Assembly: GCF_019973375.1 (NCBI RefSeq)
Contig: NZ_BPTV01000004.1
Location: 101,001-165,000, forward strand
Direction of reading: 5' to 3'
Origin: Prevotella lacticifex
GTDB taxonomy: Bacteria; Bacteroidota; Bacteroidia; Bacteroidales; Bacteroidaceae
DNA length: 64,000 nt
The notes beneath the pieces are model-generated. The model did not search any database, was not told where the DNA came from, and saw only the letters and a list, made by a program, of their open reading frames with translations. The position numbers and the translations under genes are program-made. The stretch's first letter is position 1. Each line of letters opens with the position of its first letter. Below are positions 44,421 to 52,553 of this stretch, piece by piece.

Positions 44421-46232
44421 TGTCGATGGTTTAAGGCCCGTGGTCTTGGTGAATACATTGATGAAATTGGCCTGCGACTTATAGCCCACACTCTGTGCTA
44501 TGGCCTTGATGGTATAGTTGCCGTAGTTGACGCTGTCGTTCATTCGTTCCATAGCCTTCTGTATGCGGTAGCTGTTGAGGAAGGTTCGGAAATTCTCGCC
44601 GTAGACCTCGTTGATCACCTGCGAGACATACCGCGTGTTAGTATTGGCAATGGAGGCCAACGTATCGATACTGAAGTCGGGCTCGCAGAAGTCCTCCCGG
44701 TTCTCCATGATATCGGTTAGGACTGTCATGATATCCTTCTTCTGGTCCTCGGTGAGAATGGCTTTACCCTTCTCGTCGGTTAGCGTATCATCCTTCGCCG
44801 TGTCGGGATTATACGTATTTTCTCTGTCTTCGGCGGTTTTCTCCGTATTGACCCGCTTCTGCACGTCATCGTCAGCCCGTTTTACCTCTGTTGTCGCACT
44901 GTCGGTTGCCGACGGACGGATTTTCTCTGTCGTGGCGGAAACGGCTGCCGGTTCCACGACCACATTTTTCCCTGCTCTTTCATCTGCCTTTTCTGTTTTG
45001 CCGGCAGTATGCTGTCCGCGTACCGCCTTCTGTTTCAAGAAGATAGTACGCTGCGATTTCTCAAAGAGATATTTGTATGCGCTGTCGAGTTTCCTGTTCT
45101 GTCGGAAGATTATTACGAGGAGGACGAGGAAGAGCAAGGTGAAGAATACGAGGGTGATAATCCACTTCTGCTGCATGCTTATGCGCTTCATATTCGCCTC
45201 GTTCGTGCGACTCAGATTGTCGATTGTACTCACCTTCTTGTTCATCTCGTGGTAGAAATACGTGCTCTGGATTTCGTTGAGCGCATTGACTCCGAAGATG
45301 GAGTCGTTGAGTTGCAAGTATTCCGCCTTGAAATTGAGAGCCTTGGCCCTGTCGATGGACTGGTAGATATTCGACAGCGACTGCAAGGCGTTGATTTTCA
45401 GAGTGATGATTTTGTTTTCCTCGGCAATCTTCAGGTTTAGATTCTGGTAGTATATTGCCGAGTCGAGCTGTCCGTTGTCCTCGAAGGCATCGGCTAACGA
45501 GGCGTTTGCCGACACGAGGTTGATGAGTGTCAGATGCCGGCTCTTAGCCATAGCCACGGCCTTGCGGAACTCGTTGATGGCCGCCGTAAAATTCTTTTCA
45601 TAGCCGTAAATCGTTCCTCCGACGAGCAGAACGTCCTGCGGGTAGCGCGGACGGCTGTCGGGATGGCTGCGGAGCTCGTTGTACCATGCGCGGTACTGGC
45701 TGATGGGTGTCGACGGCTGATAGGCAAAGACAAGATTGCTGAGGATATTGTTGGCCAGCGAGCGGTCGCCAATCTTCCTCGCCATCGTGAGCGTGGTCTT
45801 GTAGAGACGGCTGCTCTGGGCGTAGTCGTGGCACATCGAGTAGACGTTGGCGATGTCCTTATACAGATATGCCGTCTCCTTTGTCAGCCTCATCTGCTCA
45901 CAGATGTCAAGACTTTTCATATAATATTCCATCGCCTTCGTGTAGGCAGCCCGGTTGTAGTAGACGAGTCCTGCATCGTGTAAGCTCTTGGCGTAGAGCT
46001 GCTTATCCTGCTGGGCACGGCCGATGAGCAACTCGAAGCGCAGCAGTGCCCCGTCCTCGTTGCCGTTGTCCATCATCCGTTCACCCTCAGCGAGAATGGC
46101 CTTATCGCTCATCGACGCTATCCGCCGCAGCTCGCCGTTCGATGTCTCGGCATAGCATCCGCACCCCACCGCCATAAGCAGCCACAGAACTACCGTACTT
46201 ATATATCTTGCTGTTCTCATTACTTTCGTCAT
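44385..46232 (-). CDS. Membrane-tethered TPR-AraC transcriptional regulator
   Basis: 615 residues: a signal (VVLWLLMAVGCGC); a periplasmic tetratricopeptide region (about 50-340: ALLRFELLIGRA, AGLVYYNRAAYTKAMEYYMK, ANVYSMCHDYAQSSRLYK); one membrane helix (IITLVFFTLLFLVLLVIIF, about 358-376); a long charged linker (about 390-500); and a C-terminal AraC-type HTH (about 515-612: TLASIANTNTRYVSQVINEV, AIAQSVGYKSQANFINVF). This is a Bacteroidetes-style one-component sensor. No target operon is evident next to it. Confidence 0.88.
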   Translation of the reverse strand: MTKVMRTARYISTVVLWLLMAVGCGCYAETSNGELRRIASMSDKAILAEGERMMDNGNEDGALLRFELLIGRAQQDKQLYAKSLHDAGLVYYNRAAYTKAMEYYMKSLDICEQMRLTKETAYLYKDIANVYSMCHDYAQSSRLYKTTLTMARKIGDRSLANNILSNLVFAYQPSTPISQYRAWYNELRSHPDSRPRYPQDVLLVGGTIYGYEKNFTAAINEFRKAVAMAKSRHLTLINLVSANASLADAFEDNGQLDSAIYYQNLNLKIAEENKIITLKINALQSLSNIYQSIDRAKALNFKAEYLQLNDSIFGVNALNEIQSTYFYHEMNKKVSTIDNLSRTNEANMKRISMQQKWIITLVFFTLLFLVLLVIIFRQNRKLDSAYKYLFEKSQRTIFLKQKAVRGQHTAGKTEKADERAGKNVVVEPAAVSATTEKIRPSATDSATTEVKRADDDVQKRVNTEKTAEDRENTYNPDTAKDDTLTDEKGKAILTEDQKKDIMTVLTDIMENREDFCEPDFSIDTLASIANTNTRYVSQVINEVYGENFRTFLNSYRIQKAMERMNDSVNYGNYTIKAIAQSVGYKSQANFINVFTKTTGLKPSTYMKLLKDQQEA

Positions 46233-46239
46233 TTATTGT

Positions 46240-46560
46240 CACAATCCATGCACCGCCCGCAACCGCACAGCCAGTGCCAGCCGCCACGGCAAACGCAAGT
46301 CGCTGTCAGTCAACACAATAGACCAGACATCAGCAAGGCCAGACATCAGTCAACGTTGCAAGCCATACGCCGAGGCCACGAGCCAATAGCCGATACCCCG
46401 AGCCAATAGCCGTCAGCGTCGATTCTGTCCACCAGCACCGTAGGCCATCCGTCAGCGTCGCAGGCCTTTCCTCAGCAACATAGGCCATCCGCCAGCGTCG
46501 AATCTTTCCGTCAGCGTCGCGAGCCGTTCGTCAGTTTCGTAAGTCGTGTGTACACGAATT
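46240..46560. repeat. Degenerate GC-rich repeats upstream of the TPR-AraC gene
   Basis: Units of about 20 bp with the core CGTCAGCGTCG and GCCATCCG recur irregularly between about 46300 and 46545. There is no convincing gene from 46233 to 46897. The rest of the interval (46560-46870) is AT-rich and contains the methyltransferase promoter. Confidence 0.55.
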
Positions 46561-46874
46561 GTTACTTTACCGCATTATTTATCACTGCATCCGCACTATT
46601 TATTACCTTGGCGCGGATTCTCCTTATAATCTGCAAAGAAAACAATTTTCTGCTAACCCACAAAGATTGTCGCCGTTAGTCTGAAGGAAATTTCTATGGC
46701 TATGGTTCTTTCAAATTTTTTAGGCGATTATCAATGCGGAAGAACAATATGTAAAGAATATGTTGAACCATTTGCCTAAAGACTGCTTTGTGGGATACCC
46801 TGTAAATGTTGTACTGTTACAGATGGATAGGAAAGAAAACGCAGTATGATGTTGTAGGAGTCGAAAAAAGGTCG

Positions 46875-46882
46875 TATATTTG
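46875..46882 (+). promoter_or_regulatory. -7 element of the methyltransferase genes
   Basis: TATATTTG, a perfect TAnnTTTG, with GTTG 19 bp upstream (near 46852-46855). Transcription would start near 46889, about 9 nt before the chosen ATG at 46898. Confidence 0.6.
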
Positions 46883-46897
46883 CAGAAAAGTTGTAAT

Positions 46898-47992
46898 ATG
46901 AAGACATACCATAATTATTATATAGGAAATTCATCTAAAATGTCAGCAATAGCAGATAATGCTGTCGACCTTGTTGTGACATCCCCGCCGTATCCCATGA
47001 TAGAGATGTGGGATGACATTATGGCAAATCAAAATGAGGAGATTAAAGGTTTGTTGACTTCAGCCCCTGACAAGGCTTTCGAACTTATGCACAAGGAACT
47101 TGACAAGGTGTGGGGGGAATGCTTTAGAGTTTTAAAGCCAGGAGGTTTCTTATGTATTAATATTGGCGATGCGACACGGACTATCAACGGGCGGTTTAAA
47201 TTATACAACAACCACAGCCGAATCATCAGTTCCTGCCTTGATACGGGATTCATCGGGCTACCCAACATCATTTGGCGCAAGCAGACCAACGCACCCAATA
47301 AATTCATGGGCAGTGGCATGCTGCCATGTGGAGCTTATGTCACTCTCGAACACGAATGGATACTGATTTTTCGGAAGGGCGACAAACGCGTCTTCAAGGA
47401 GAAAGGAGCCAGAGAGAACCGCTGCAAAAGTGCATTCTTCTGGGAGGAACGAAACGTCTGGTTCTCTGATATTTGGGAGGTTAAAGGCACTAAGCAAAGT
47501 ATAAAGCAGTCAAAGTCGCGCGAACGCAGCGCAGCCTTCCCTTTTGAGATTCCATACAGATTGGTCAACATGTACTCCCAGATAGGCGACACCGTATTGG
47601 ATCCCTTCGCAGGTACAGGCACGACAATGCAAGCCGCTGTCCTGTTAGGGCGCAACAGCATCGGATATGACATTGACCAACACATGGGTGATATTGCCGT
47701 TTCTGGCATTAAATCCATGAATATTGACAGATGCAATGATTTAATCAAACAAAGATTTGACAATCACGTGGCTTTCATTAAAGAGCGCAAGGCCTCCGGT
47801 AAGGAAATCAAGCATTTTAACATTCCAATGAATGTTGAAGTTATGACTAAGCAGGAAGAAGCCATGGAGTTATGCTATCTGAAAAGAATATCATTGCAGC
47901 CTGGGAGTAAAAGTTGGGTAGTGGAAGTTGAGGATCATTCTAATTTAAACTATCAACCCATCAGACAAGGTTTGTTTGCCGCAATCGTATGA
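46898..47992 (+). CDS. DNA amino-methyltransferase 1 (beta class)
   Basis: 364 residues from MKTYHNYYIGNSSKM. It has the catalytic TSPPY motif near residue 30 followed far downstream by the SAM-binding DPFAGTGTT (about 240), the beta-class order. TSPPY is usual for N4-cytosine methylases but also occurs in some N6-adenine enzymes. It overlaps the second methylase by 4 bp and forms the modification half of the R-M system. Specificity is not readable. Confidence 0.88.
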   Translation: MKTYHNYYIGNSSKMSAIADNAVDLVVTSPPYPMIEMWDDIMANQNEEIKGLLTSAPDKAFELMHKELDKVWGECFRVLKPGGFLCINIGDATRTINGRFKLYNNHSRIISSCLDTGFIGLPNIIWRKQTNAPNKFMGSGMLPCGAYVTLEHEWILIFRKGDKRVFKEKGARENRCKSAFFWEERNVWFSDIWEVKGTKQSIKQSKSRERSAAFPFEIPYRLVNMYSQIGDTVLDPFAGTGTTMQAAVLLGRNSIGYDIDQHMGDIAVSGIKSMNIDRCNDLIKQRFDNHVAFIKERKASGKEIKHFNIPMNVEVMTKQEEAMELCYLKRISLQPGSKSWVVEVEDHSNLNYQPIRQGLFAAIV

Positions 47993-49344
47993 ACACGAGA
48001 CACTTACTTATTTTTGGCGACAGCAGAAAGATGTCTCTATTGTCAGATGCGTCTATCGATCTCATCGTAACTTCTCCTCCATACTGGCAGTTGAAAGACT
48101 ATGGGAGCGCGCGCCAGATTGGCTACAACGACACATACGAAGACTATATCAACAACCTGAACCTTGTATGGAAAGAGTGCTTTCGCGTGCTTAAAAGCGG
48201 ATGCCGGTTGTGCATCAATATCGGTGACCAATTCGCCAGGTCGGTTTATTACGGCCGCTATAAGGTTATCCCTATTCATGCAGAGATAATAAGATTCTGC
48301 GAGTGTTTGGGCCTCGACTATATGGGCGACATCATCTGGCAGAAACCTACCAACATGCATACTACTGGCGGTCAAAAGGTTATGGGCAGCTACCCTTATC
48401 CAAGAAACGGTATTGTAAAGATAGACTTTGAGCATATACTGCTGTTCAAAAAACAAGGCAAGGCACCGGCCGTCAAAAGTAGCCAGAGAGAGGCATCAAA
48501 ATTATCACCCGAAGAATGGGACAAATACTTCACTTCGCACTGGACATTCAGCGGAGCGCGCCAGGACAGGCACATAGCTGTATTCCCTGAGGAACTGCCG
48601 AAACGGCTCATACGCATGTTTTCTTTCACCGAAGACACTGTATTAGACCCATTTATGGGCAGCGGCACTACAGCCTTGGCCGCCGCCAACTGTGGCAGAA
48701 ATTCCATTGGATATGAAATCAACAAAGATTTCTATGTATTTTACAAAGAAAAGGTGATAGACCAATTACAAAGTGGAGATACTTTTGATATTGCTGAAGA
48801 CAGGAGCATCATAGATCGAGAAAACATGTTGGACAGCCTGCCATACAAGTTTGTTGATACAATAAAAATCAACAAACAAGACGGATGCAATAATACCTAC
48901 GGCTCTAAAATAAGCATCGGTCACTCCATGAAAGAAGAACTGTCAACAAAAGGAGAGTTCATCAGTATCGAACAGCCTATGGTATTGATAAACCATGCAC
49001 GCAAATCTACAAGACTGTTGATGAAAGAAAATGGAATATGCTATCTCAGGGCTGGTGACGTAAAAGGTTCATTGCTCATACAGTCGGGGTTTGAACGCCT
49101 TGAATACTTGTTGCTTCACACCAACGGCGACGACGCCGAACTGTTCAAATTGTGCAAAAAAGGAATGTATCAGATATGGAAAAAAGAAGACCTGCAAAAA
49201 TTAGGGTTCACTCCGTCCCATGCTGATTATTATTATGTACTGCACTTCATCAATCGTCCTGTCCCCCTTAAAAATCTTCCAATACTTAAGGAGGACAGGA
49301 ACACTTACAGAGCTAAGATTCGCCCACTCAGTGATTTTCTATGA
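47989..49344 (+). CDS. DNA amino-methyltransferase 2 (beta class)
   Basis: 451 residues with TSPPYWQLKDYG near residue 28 and VLDPFMGSGTT near 222, then a C-terminal extension of about 190 residues not shared with the first methylase. This extension may contact DNA or be a separate domain. Two methylases beside one endonuclease often means an asymmetric site, with each enzyme modifying one strand. The gene ends in a 6-bp overlap with the convergent endonuclease gene. Confidence 0.88.
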   Translation: MNTRHLLIFGDSRKMSLLSDASIDLIVTSPPYWQLKDYGSARQIGYNDTYEDYINNLNLVWKECFRVLKSGCRLCINIGDQFARSVYYGRYKVIPIHAEIIRFCECLGLDYMGDIIWQKPTNMHTTGGQKVMGSYPYPRNGIVKIDFEHILLFKKQGKAPAVKSSQREASKLSPEEWDKYFTSHWTFSGARQDRHIAVFPEELPKRLIRMFSFTEDTVLDPFMGSGTTALAAANCGRNSIGYEINKDFYVFYKEKVIDQLQSGDTFDIAEDRSIIDRENMLDSLPYKFVDTIKINKQDGCNNTYGSKISIGHSMKEELSTKGEFISIEQPMVLINHARKSTRLLMKENGICYLRAGDVKGSLLIQSGFERLEYLLLHTNGDDAELFKLCKKGMYQIWKKEDLQKLGFTPSHADYYYVLHFINRPVPLKNLPILKEDRNTYRAKIRPLSDFL

Positions 49345-49938
49345 TTTGAAATCTTCAGGGTTGAATTCTACCGTCAAACCGCTTTTCTTCTTCTCATAAT
49401 AGACGATAGGGGCTTTTATTACTTCCCTCAACTGGAATTCCGTTTTATATGTGGAGGACTTGACTTGTACTGGCTTTCCATCAATATAGCCGTCTATGCC
49501 TTTTGCCTCCTCATCCTTGGTAGCCAATCGCCACTTCCCTTTTTTGCCGACTTCCTCAGCGATAAAAGCAATGATAGCCTGTTGAACTCTCAATCCACAG
49601 AAAGTCTTGTTATAAACAAGATCCTTCACCCATTCCCTAATCAGATTCTCGTCTATCAGATTCATGGCCTCCTTCAGTTTCAAGAATTGGGCGTAAATTT
49701 TTGCAGTAGCCTTGTCAATGGCTTGCGGTTGCCTACTGTCGTACCATCGTTTCCATTCATCCAAAGTCTGTCCGTCAAACTCCTTAATCAATTCCGACAT
49801 CTGTCCTACTACTTTCGGCCGGGTACCCTGCGCCGTTTGGTTGATCTGATTAATCAGCATCGTGGTGTATTTGGGGAAAGGATAGACAGAAGCGTTGGAC
49901 AAAGCTGCCACCTCCTGGTTAGTAATAGTCTTTTTCAT
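49339..49938 (-). CDS. MjaI-like type II restriction endonuclease
   Basis: 199 residues. QTAQGTRPKVVGQMSELI resembles the conserved N-terminal part of the MjaI restriction-enzyme family. GIDGYIDGKPVQVKSSTYKT carries the Asp-(x)-QxK pattern of a PD-(D/E)XK nuclease. It is the gene expected opposite the two methylases. It overlaps the XRE gene by 4 bp, so translation is coupled to the control protein. MjaI itself cuts CTAG; whether this enzyme does too is not shown. Confidence 0.75.
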   Translation of the reverse strand: MKKTITNQEVAALSNASVYPFPKYTTMLINQINQTAQGTRPKVVGQMSELIKEFDGQTLDEWKRWYDSRQPQAIDKATAKIYAQFLKLKEAMNLIDENLIREWVKDLVYNKTFCGLRVQQAIIAFIAEEVGKKGKWRLATKDEEAKGIDGYIDGKPVQVKSSTYKTEFQLREVIKAPIVYYEKKKSGLTVEFNPEDFKS

Positions 49939-50219
49939 TTTTGATATTCAATAATCTTGTGAACTAATTCCTTTATCGTTATTCTCGATGCCTCTTCAGC
50001 TGTTGAGCAAAACAACTGCTCGATAGGTATGTGAAATTCATTACTAAGCACCTCAAGCTGCGCCAAGGTGTATTTATGTGGTTGCTTGGGTGTTTCAATA
50101 TTTCCCACCTGACCACTGCTAAGTCCCAACAGCTCTGCGATACGCAATTGACTGTAGCCATTTTTCTCTCGCAACGATCTGATACGAAAAATGACATCAT
50201 TCTGTATAGCTGACTTCAT
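49935..50219 (-). CDS. XRE-family control protein of the R-M system
   Basis: 94 residues with a helix-turn-helix (RIRSLREKNGYSQLRIAELL, then GLSSGQVGNIE). The position directly ahead of the endonuclease, with a 4-bp overlap, fits a C protein that delays and tunes restriction. A 15-bp palindrome lies upstream of its promoter. Confidence 0.8.
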   Translation of the reverse strand: MKSAIQNDVIFRIRSLREKNGYSQLRIAELLGLSSGQVGNIETPKQPHKYTLAQLEVLSNEFHIPIEQLFCSTAEEASRITIKELVHKIIEYQK

Positions 50220-50235
50220 CTGTTTTCTTTTCTTA

Positions 50236-50280
50236 CAAAGATAGAGATAATTTGCTCCTTTCCCGCTCTCATTATGAGAG
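50236..50280 (-). promoter_or_regulatory. Promoter and C-box-like operator of the control gene
   Basis: The -7 box TATCTTTG (minus, 50236-50243) is perfect. The palindrome CTCTCATTATGAGAG (50266-50280) sits where the -33 region would be, a position suited to autoregulation. Confidence 0.6.
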
Positions 50281-50307
50281 TAAATAACAAAATAGTCTCA
50301 ACTCACA

Positions 50308-50589
50308 ATGATTGAAGATGAAAAGGATAAGTACAGTGAATGTTATCCTAAAAGAACAATCGAGCATAACAGCTTTCAATCGAATCCTGATACTTTCTCA
50401 TATTGCCTTGAACCAAATATTCGCAGTACCGCAGTCAAGGCAGCTAAATTGCGGAGACAACTAATTCATACGTATTTGATTCTTGAGCCAATGATGAAAA
50501 AAATCAAGAGATGCGAGTTGTTCTCACGAAATTTAGTAGCACATGATGTGCACGAAGAACACAGCATTCACGACTATTTTCATGTATAA
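50308..50589 (+). CDS. Hypothetical small protein
   Basis: 93 residues starting MIEDEKDKYSECYPKRTIEH, polar with no membrane helix and no motif I recognise. It is divergent from the control gene and its initiation region has no strong ribosome-binding site. It could be a remnant. Confidence 0.35.
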   Translation: MIEDEKDKYSECYPKRTIEHNSFQSNPDTFSYCLEPNIRSTAVKAAKLRRQLIHTYLILEPMMKKIKRCELFSRNLVAHDVHEEHSIHDYFHV

Positions 50590-50676
50590 TATGAATTCTC
50601 CTTCTATATTGAAAACATTGTCAGATTTGTTAGAGAACTGATACAAAGACTATTCCACACCTCAGCCGCAGAATAC

Positions 50677-51993
50677 CTACATATCCTCCATCGACAGGCA
50701 GCCGATAGTAATCGTCATGCCGCGCAAAGGCTTGCAAACCTTCAGCATATTGTCGACCTTGGCCTGTAACGTCGCTCTATCGTAGCGGTTCTTCTGACGT
50801 TTCACTTCGAAGATGTCGGCAGTATTGTCAATCTCGTTGACGGCCACGATGTCGATTTCGTTTTCTCCACTTCTGTTCCAGAACCCGCCGATACGCGTGT
50901 AGCGTCCCGTCTCACGCAGTTTTTGCCGGAAATAGCGTTCGAGGCAGAACCCAGAGAATTGGTCGAAATCACGCGCGATGATACGGGCGAGCTGTCCGAG
51001 AGCATCATTTTCGACCAGTGCCTGATATTTATAGAAGAACCGGAACCATAGGATGAGGAAGTTATCGTTCAACTCATAACGTGTCTTTTTCGAACTGGCG
51101 GTCTCGAAGATTGGCACATGACGCTTGATGAGTTGGAAATCGTCCTCCAGCCGTTTCAGATAACTCCCTAAATTATCCATATTCAGTCGGGTCTCAATCT
51201 CACCGCGACTGTACATACCGTCGGCAATACAGCTGAGGATGGAGAAATACGTTGTATATTCCTTACCAAACTCCTCAACAAGAATATTTCGTCCTTCATT
51301 GACAAACAGCGAGTTACGGTCAGTCAGTGCCTCAAGCATCTTCCTGCGGTCGTAGCAGCCGTCGTCCATGAGCAGGGTGACATACCACGCCACACCACCG
51401 GTGATGGCATACAGCGTCAGCAGGTCGTCGGGGGTGTATTGTGGGTTGTAGTCGCTGAGAATGCTCTTCAGAACGGATGTCTTGAATGGTCTTACCGTAA
51501 TCCTCTTCTGAGCCCTCGCGAACAAGGGTTCTTTGGAATCCTCAAAGATGTGCTTCATCATGGTGAAGATGCTGCCACTGATGATAAGGTTCAAATGGGC
51601 ACGGTCCTTATATCTGTCCCATTGGTTTTGGATCTCACTGAACACTGCCGAATTGATGCGATAGAAATCCTGAAACTCGTCCATAATAATCGTAAAAGGC
51701 TGATATTCCGACAGTTGGAGCAGATAACCGAAGAGATCGGCTACCGAGGTAAAATGGCCTATAGGAATGCCCAACTTATTTTCCGCCTCCCGTGCAAAAT
51801 CCTCGCACAACAGACTCTCTGCTTTCCGCGCCACAAAGAAATACAGTATCCGTGTGTCGCCACACCGCTTGGCAAGCTCCGTTTTACCTATACGGCGTCG
51901 CCCCACGAGCACCGTCATTCGCGACTGCTCACGGCTCTGCTTTACTATCTGCGATAGAGTTGCTATCTCCTCATCACGGTCATAGAATCTCAT
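50677..51993 (-). CDS. AAA ATPase with DUF234-type domain
   Basis: 438 residues. Walker A VGRRRIGKTEL near residue 31, Walker B TIIMDEFQDF near 105, a sensor-like IISGS, a winged-helix middle, and a C-terminal NEIDIVAVNEIDN...FEVKRQK with the Asp-(x)-ExK pattern. It is a distant relative of the protein at 27480-28931. The two proteins share a plan but not much sequence. Function is not established for the family. Its promoter and operator lie just upstream. Confidence 0.82.
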   Translation of the reverse strand: MRFYDRDEEIATLSQIVKQSREQSRMTVLVGRRRIGKTELAKRCGDTRILYFFVARKAESLLCEDFAREAENKLGIPIGHFTSVADLFGYLLQLSEYQPFTIIMDEFQDFYRINSAVFSEIQNQWDRYKDRAHLNLIISGSIFTMMKHIFEDSKEPLFARAQKRITVRPFKTSVLKSILSDYNPQYTPDDLLTLYAITGGVAWYVTLLMDDGCYDRRKMLEALTDRNSLFVNEGRNILVEEFGKEYTTYFSILSCIADGMYSRGEIETRLNMDNLGSYLKRLEDDFQLIKRHVPIFETASSKKTRYELNDNFLILWFRFFYKYQALVENDALGQLARIIARDFDQFSGFCLERYFRQKLRETGRYTRIGGFWNRSGENEIDIVAVNEIDNTADIFEVKRQKNRYDRATLQAKVDNMLKVCKPLRGMTITIGCLSMEDM

Positions 51994-52019
51994 AATCTGT
52001 TCTTATTTATCACACGTAT

Positions 52020-52063
52020 GGTAATAGCCATTACGGTAATGGCCATTACCATTTGCAAATATA
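52020..52063 (-). promoter_or_regulatory. Promoter and double palindromic operator of the ATPase gene
   Basis: GGTAATGGCCATTACC (52035-52050) is a perfect 16-bp palindrome. A near copy (GGTAATAGCCATTACG, 52020-52035) abuts it. The minus-strand -7 box TATATTTG lies at 52056-52063, so the palindromes cover the start site and early leader. Confidence 0.65.
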
Positions 52064-52190
52064 ATGCTATTCTATTAACTGTGCAAGCATTCAGAGCAAT
52101 TATTTCCCATCATCTGCCAATATTCTTCACGACCGACGACGCTATACCCCTTTCTATACCTCATTCTACCCCCCTTTCTACCCTGTAGAA

Positions 52191-52222
52191 TTTGGATTCG
52201 GGAAAAAAATGTTGTACCTTTG
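52191..52222 (+). promoter_or_regulatory. Promoter upstream of the exported-protein cluster
   Basis: TTTG (52191-52194), 20 bp, TACCTTTG (52215-52222), an exact consensus match. The predicted start is near 52229, over 300 nt before the first coding sequence. Confidence 0.7.
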
Positions 52223-52228
52223 CACCTG

Positions 52229-52465
52229 AATAAAATCAACCTAAACGAGGATTCATTAGAGCAAAGACGCAAAAGTGGATTATCACGCAGGCACCGCAAA
52301 AGGAAACATCTGCGGAATCTGCGCGTGTTCTGCTCGCCCACTGACTTCTCAGATTCCTGACTTCGTCAATGCGTCACCCTGAATCGAGAATAAGTTTTTG
52401 GAAAATAGTCATGTACAAGCTTTAGCTCCCCATGGAGCGTAAGCCTGTACATGATTTTCTTTTCC
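52229..52465 (+). ncRNA. Candidate short RNA or attenuated leader
   Basis: From the predicted start the leader runs to a hairpin at 52410-52453 (CATGTACA ... TGTACATG, with an inner AGCTCC/GGAGC pair) followed by ATTTTCTTTTCC. This resembles an intrinsic terminator. The outcome could be a roughly 235-nt RNA or a leader that conditionally stops before the surface-protein genes. No open frame of note lies in it. Confidence 0.4.
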
Positions 52466-52553
52466 ATTTTCCGTTTGAAAAAGCCAGAGCGATAATGACA
52501 GTATAAAGATTTATATTTCCTCTCACTATTATTCCACGGAAAATATCCAGTGA

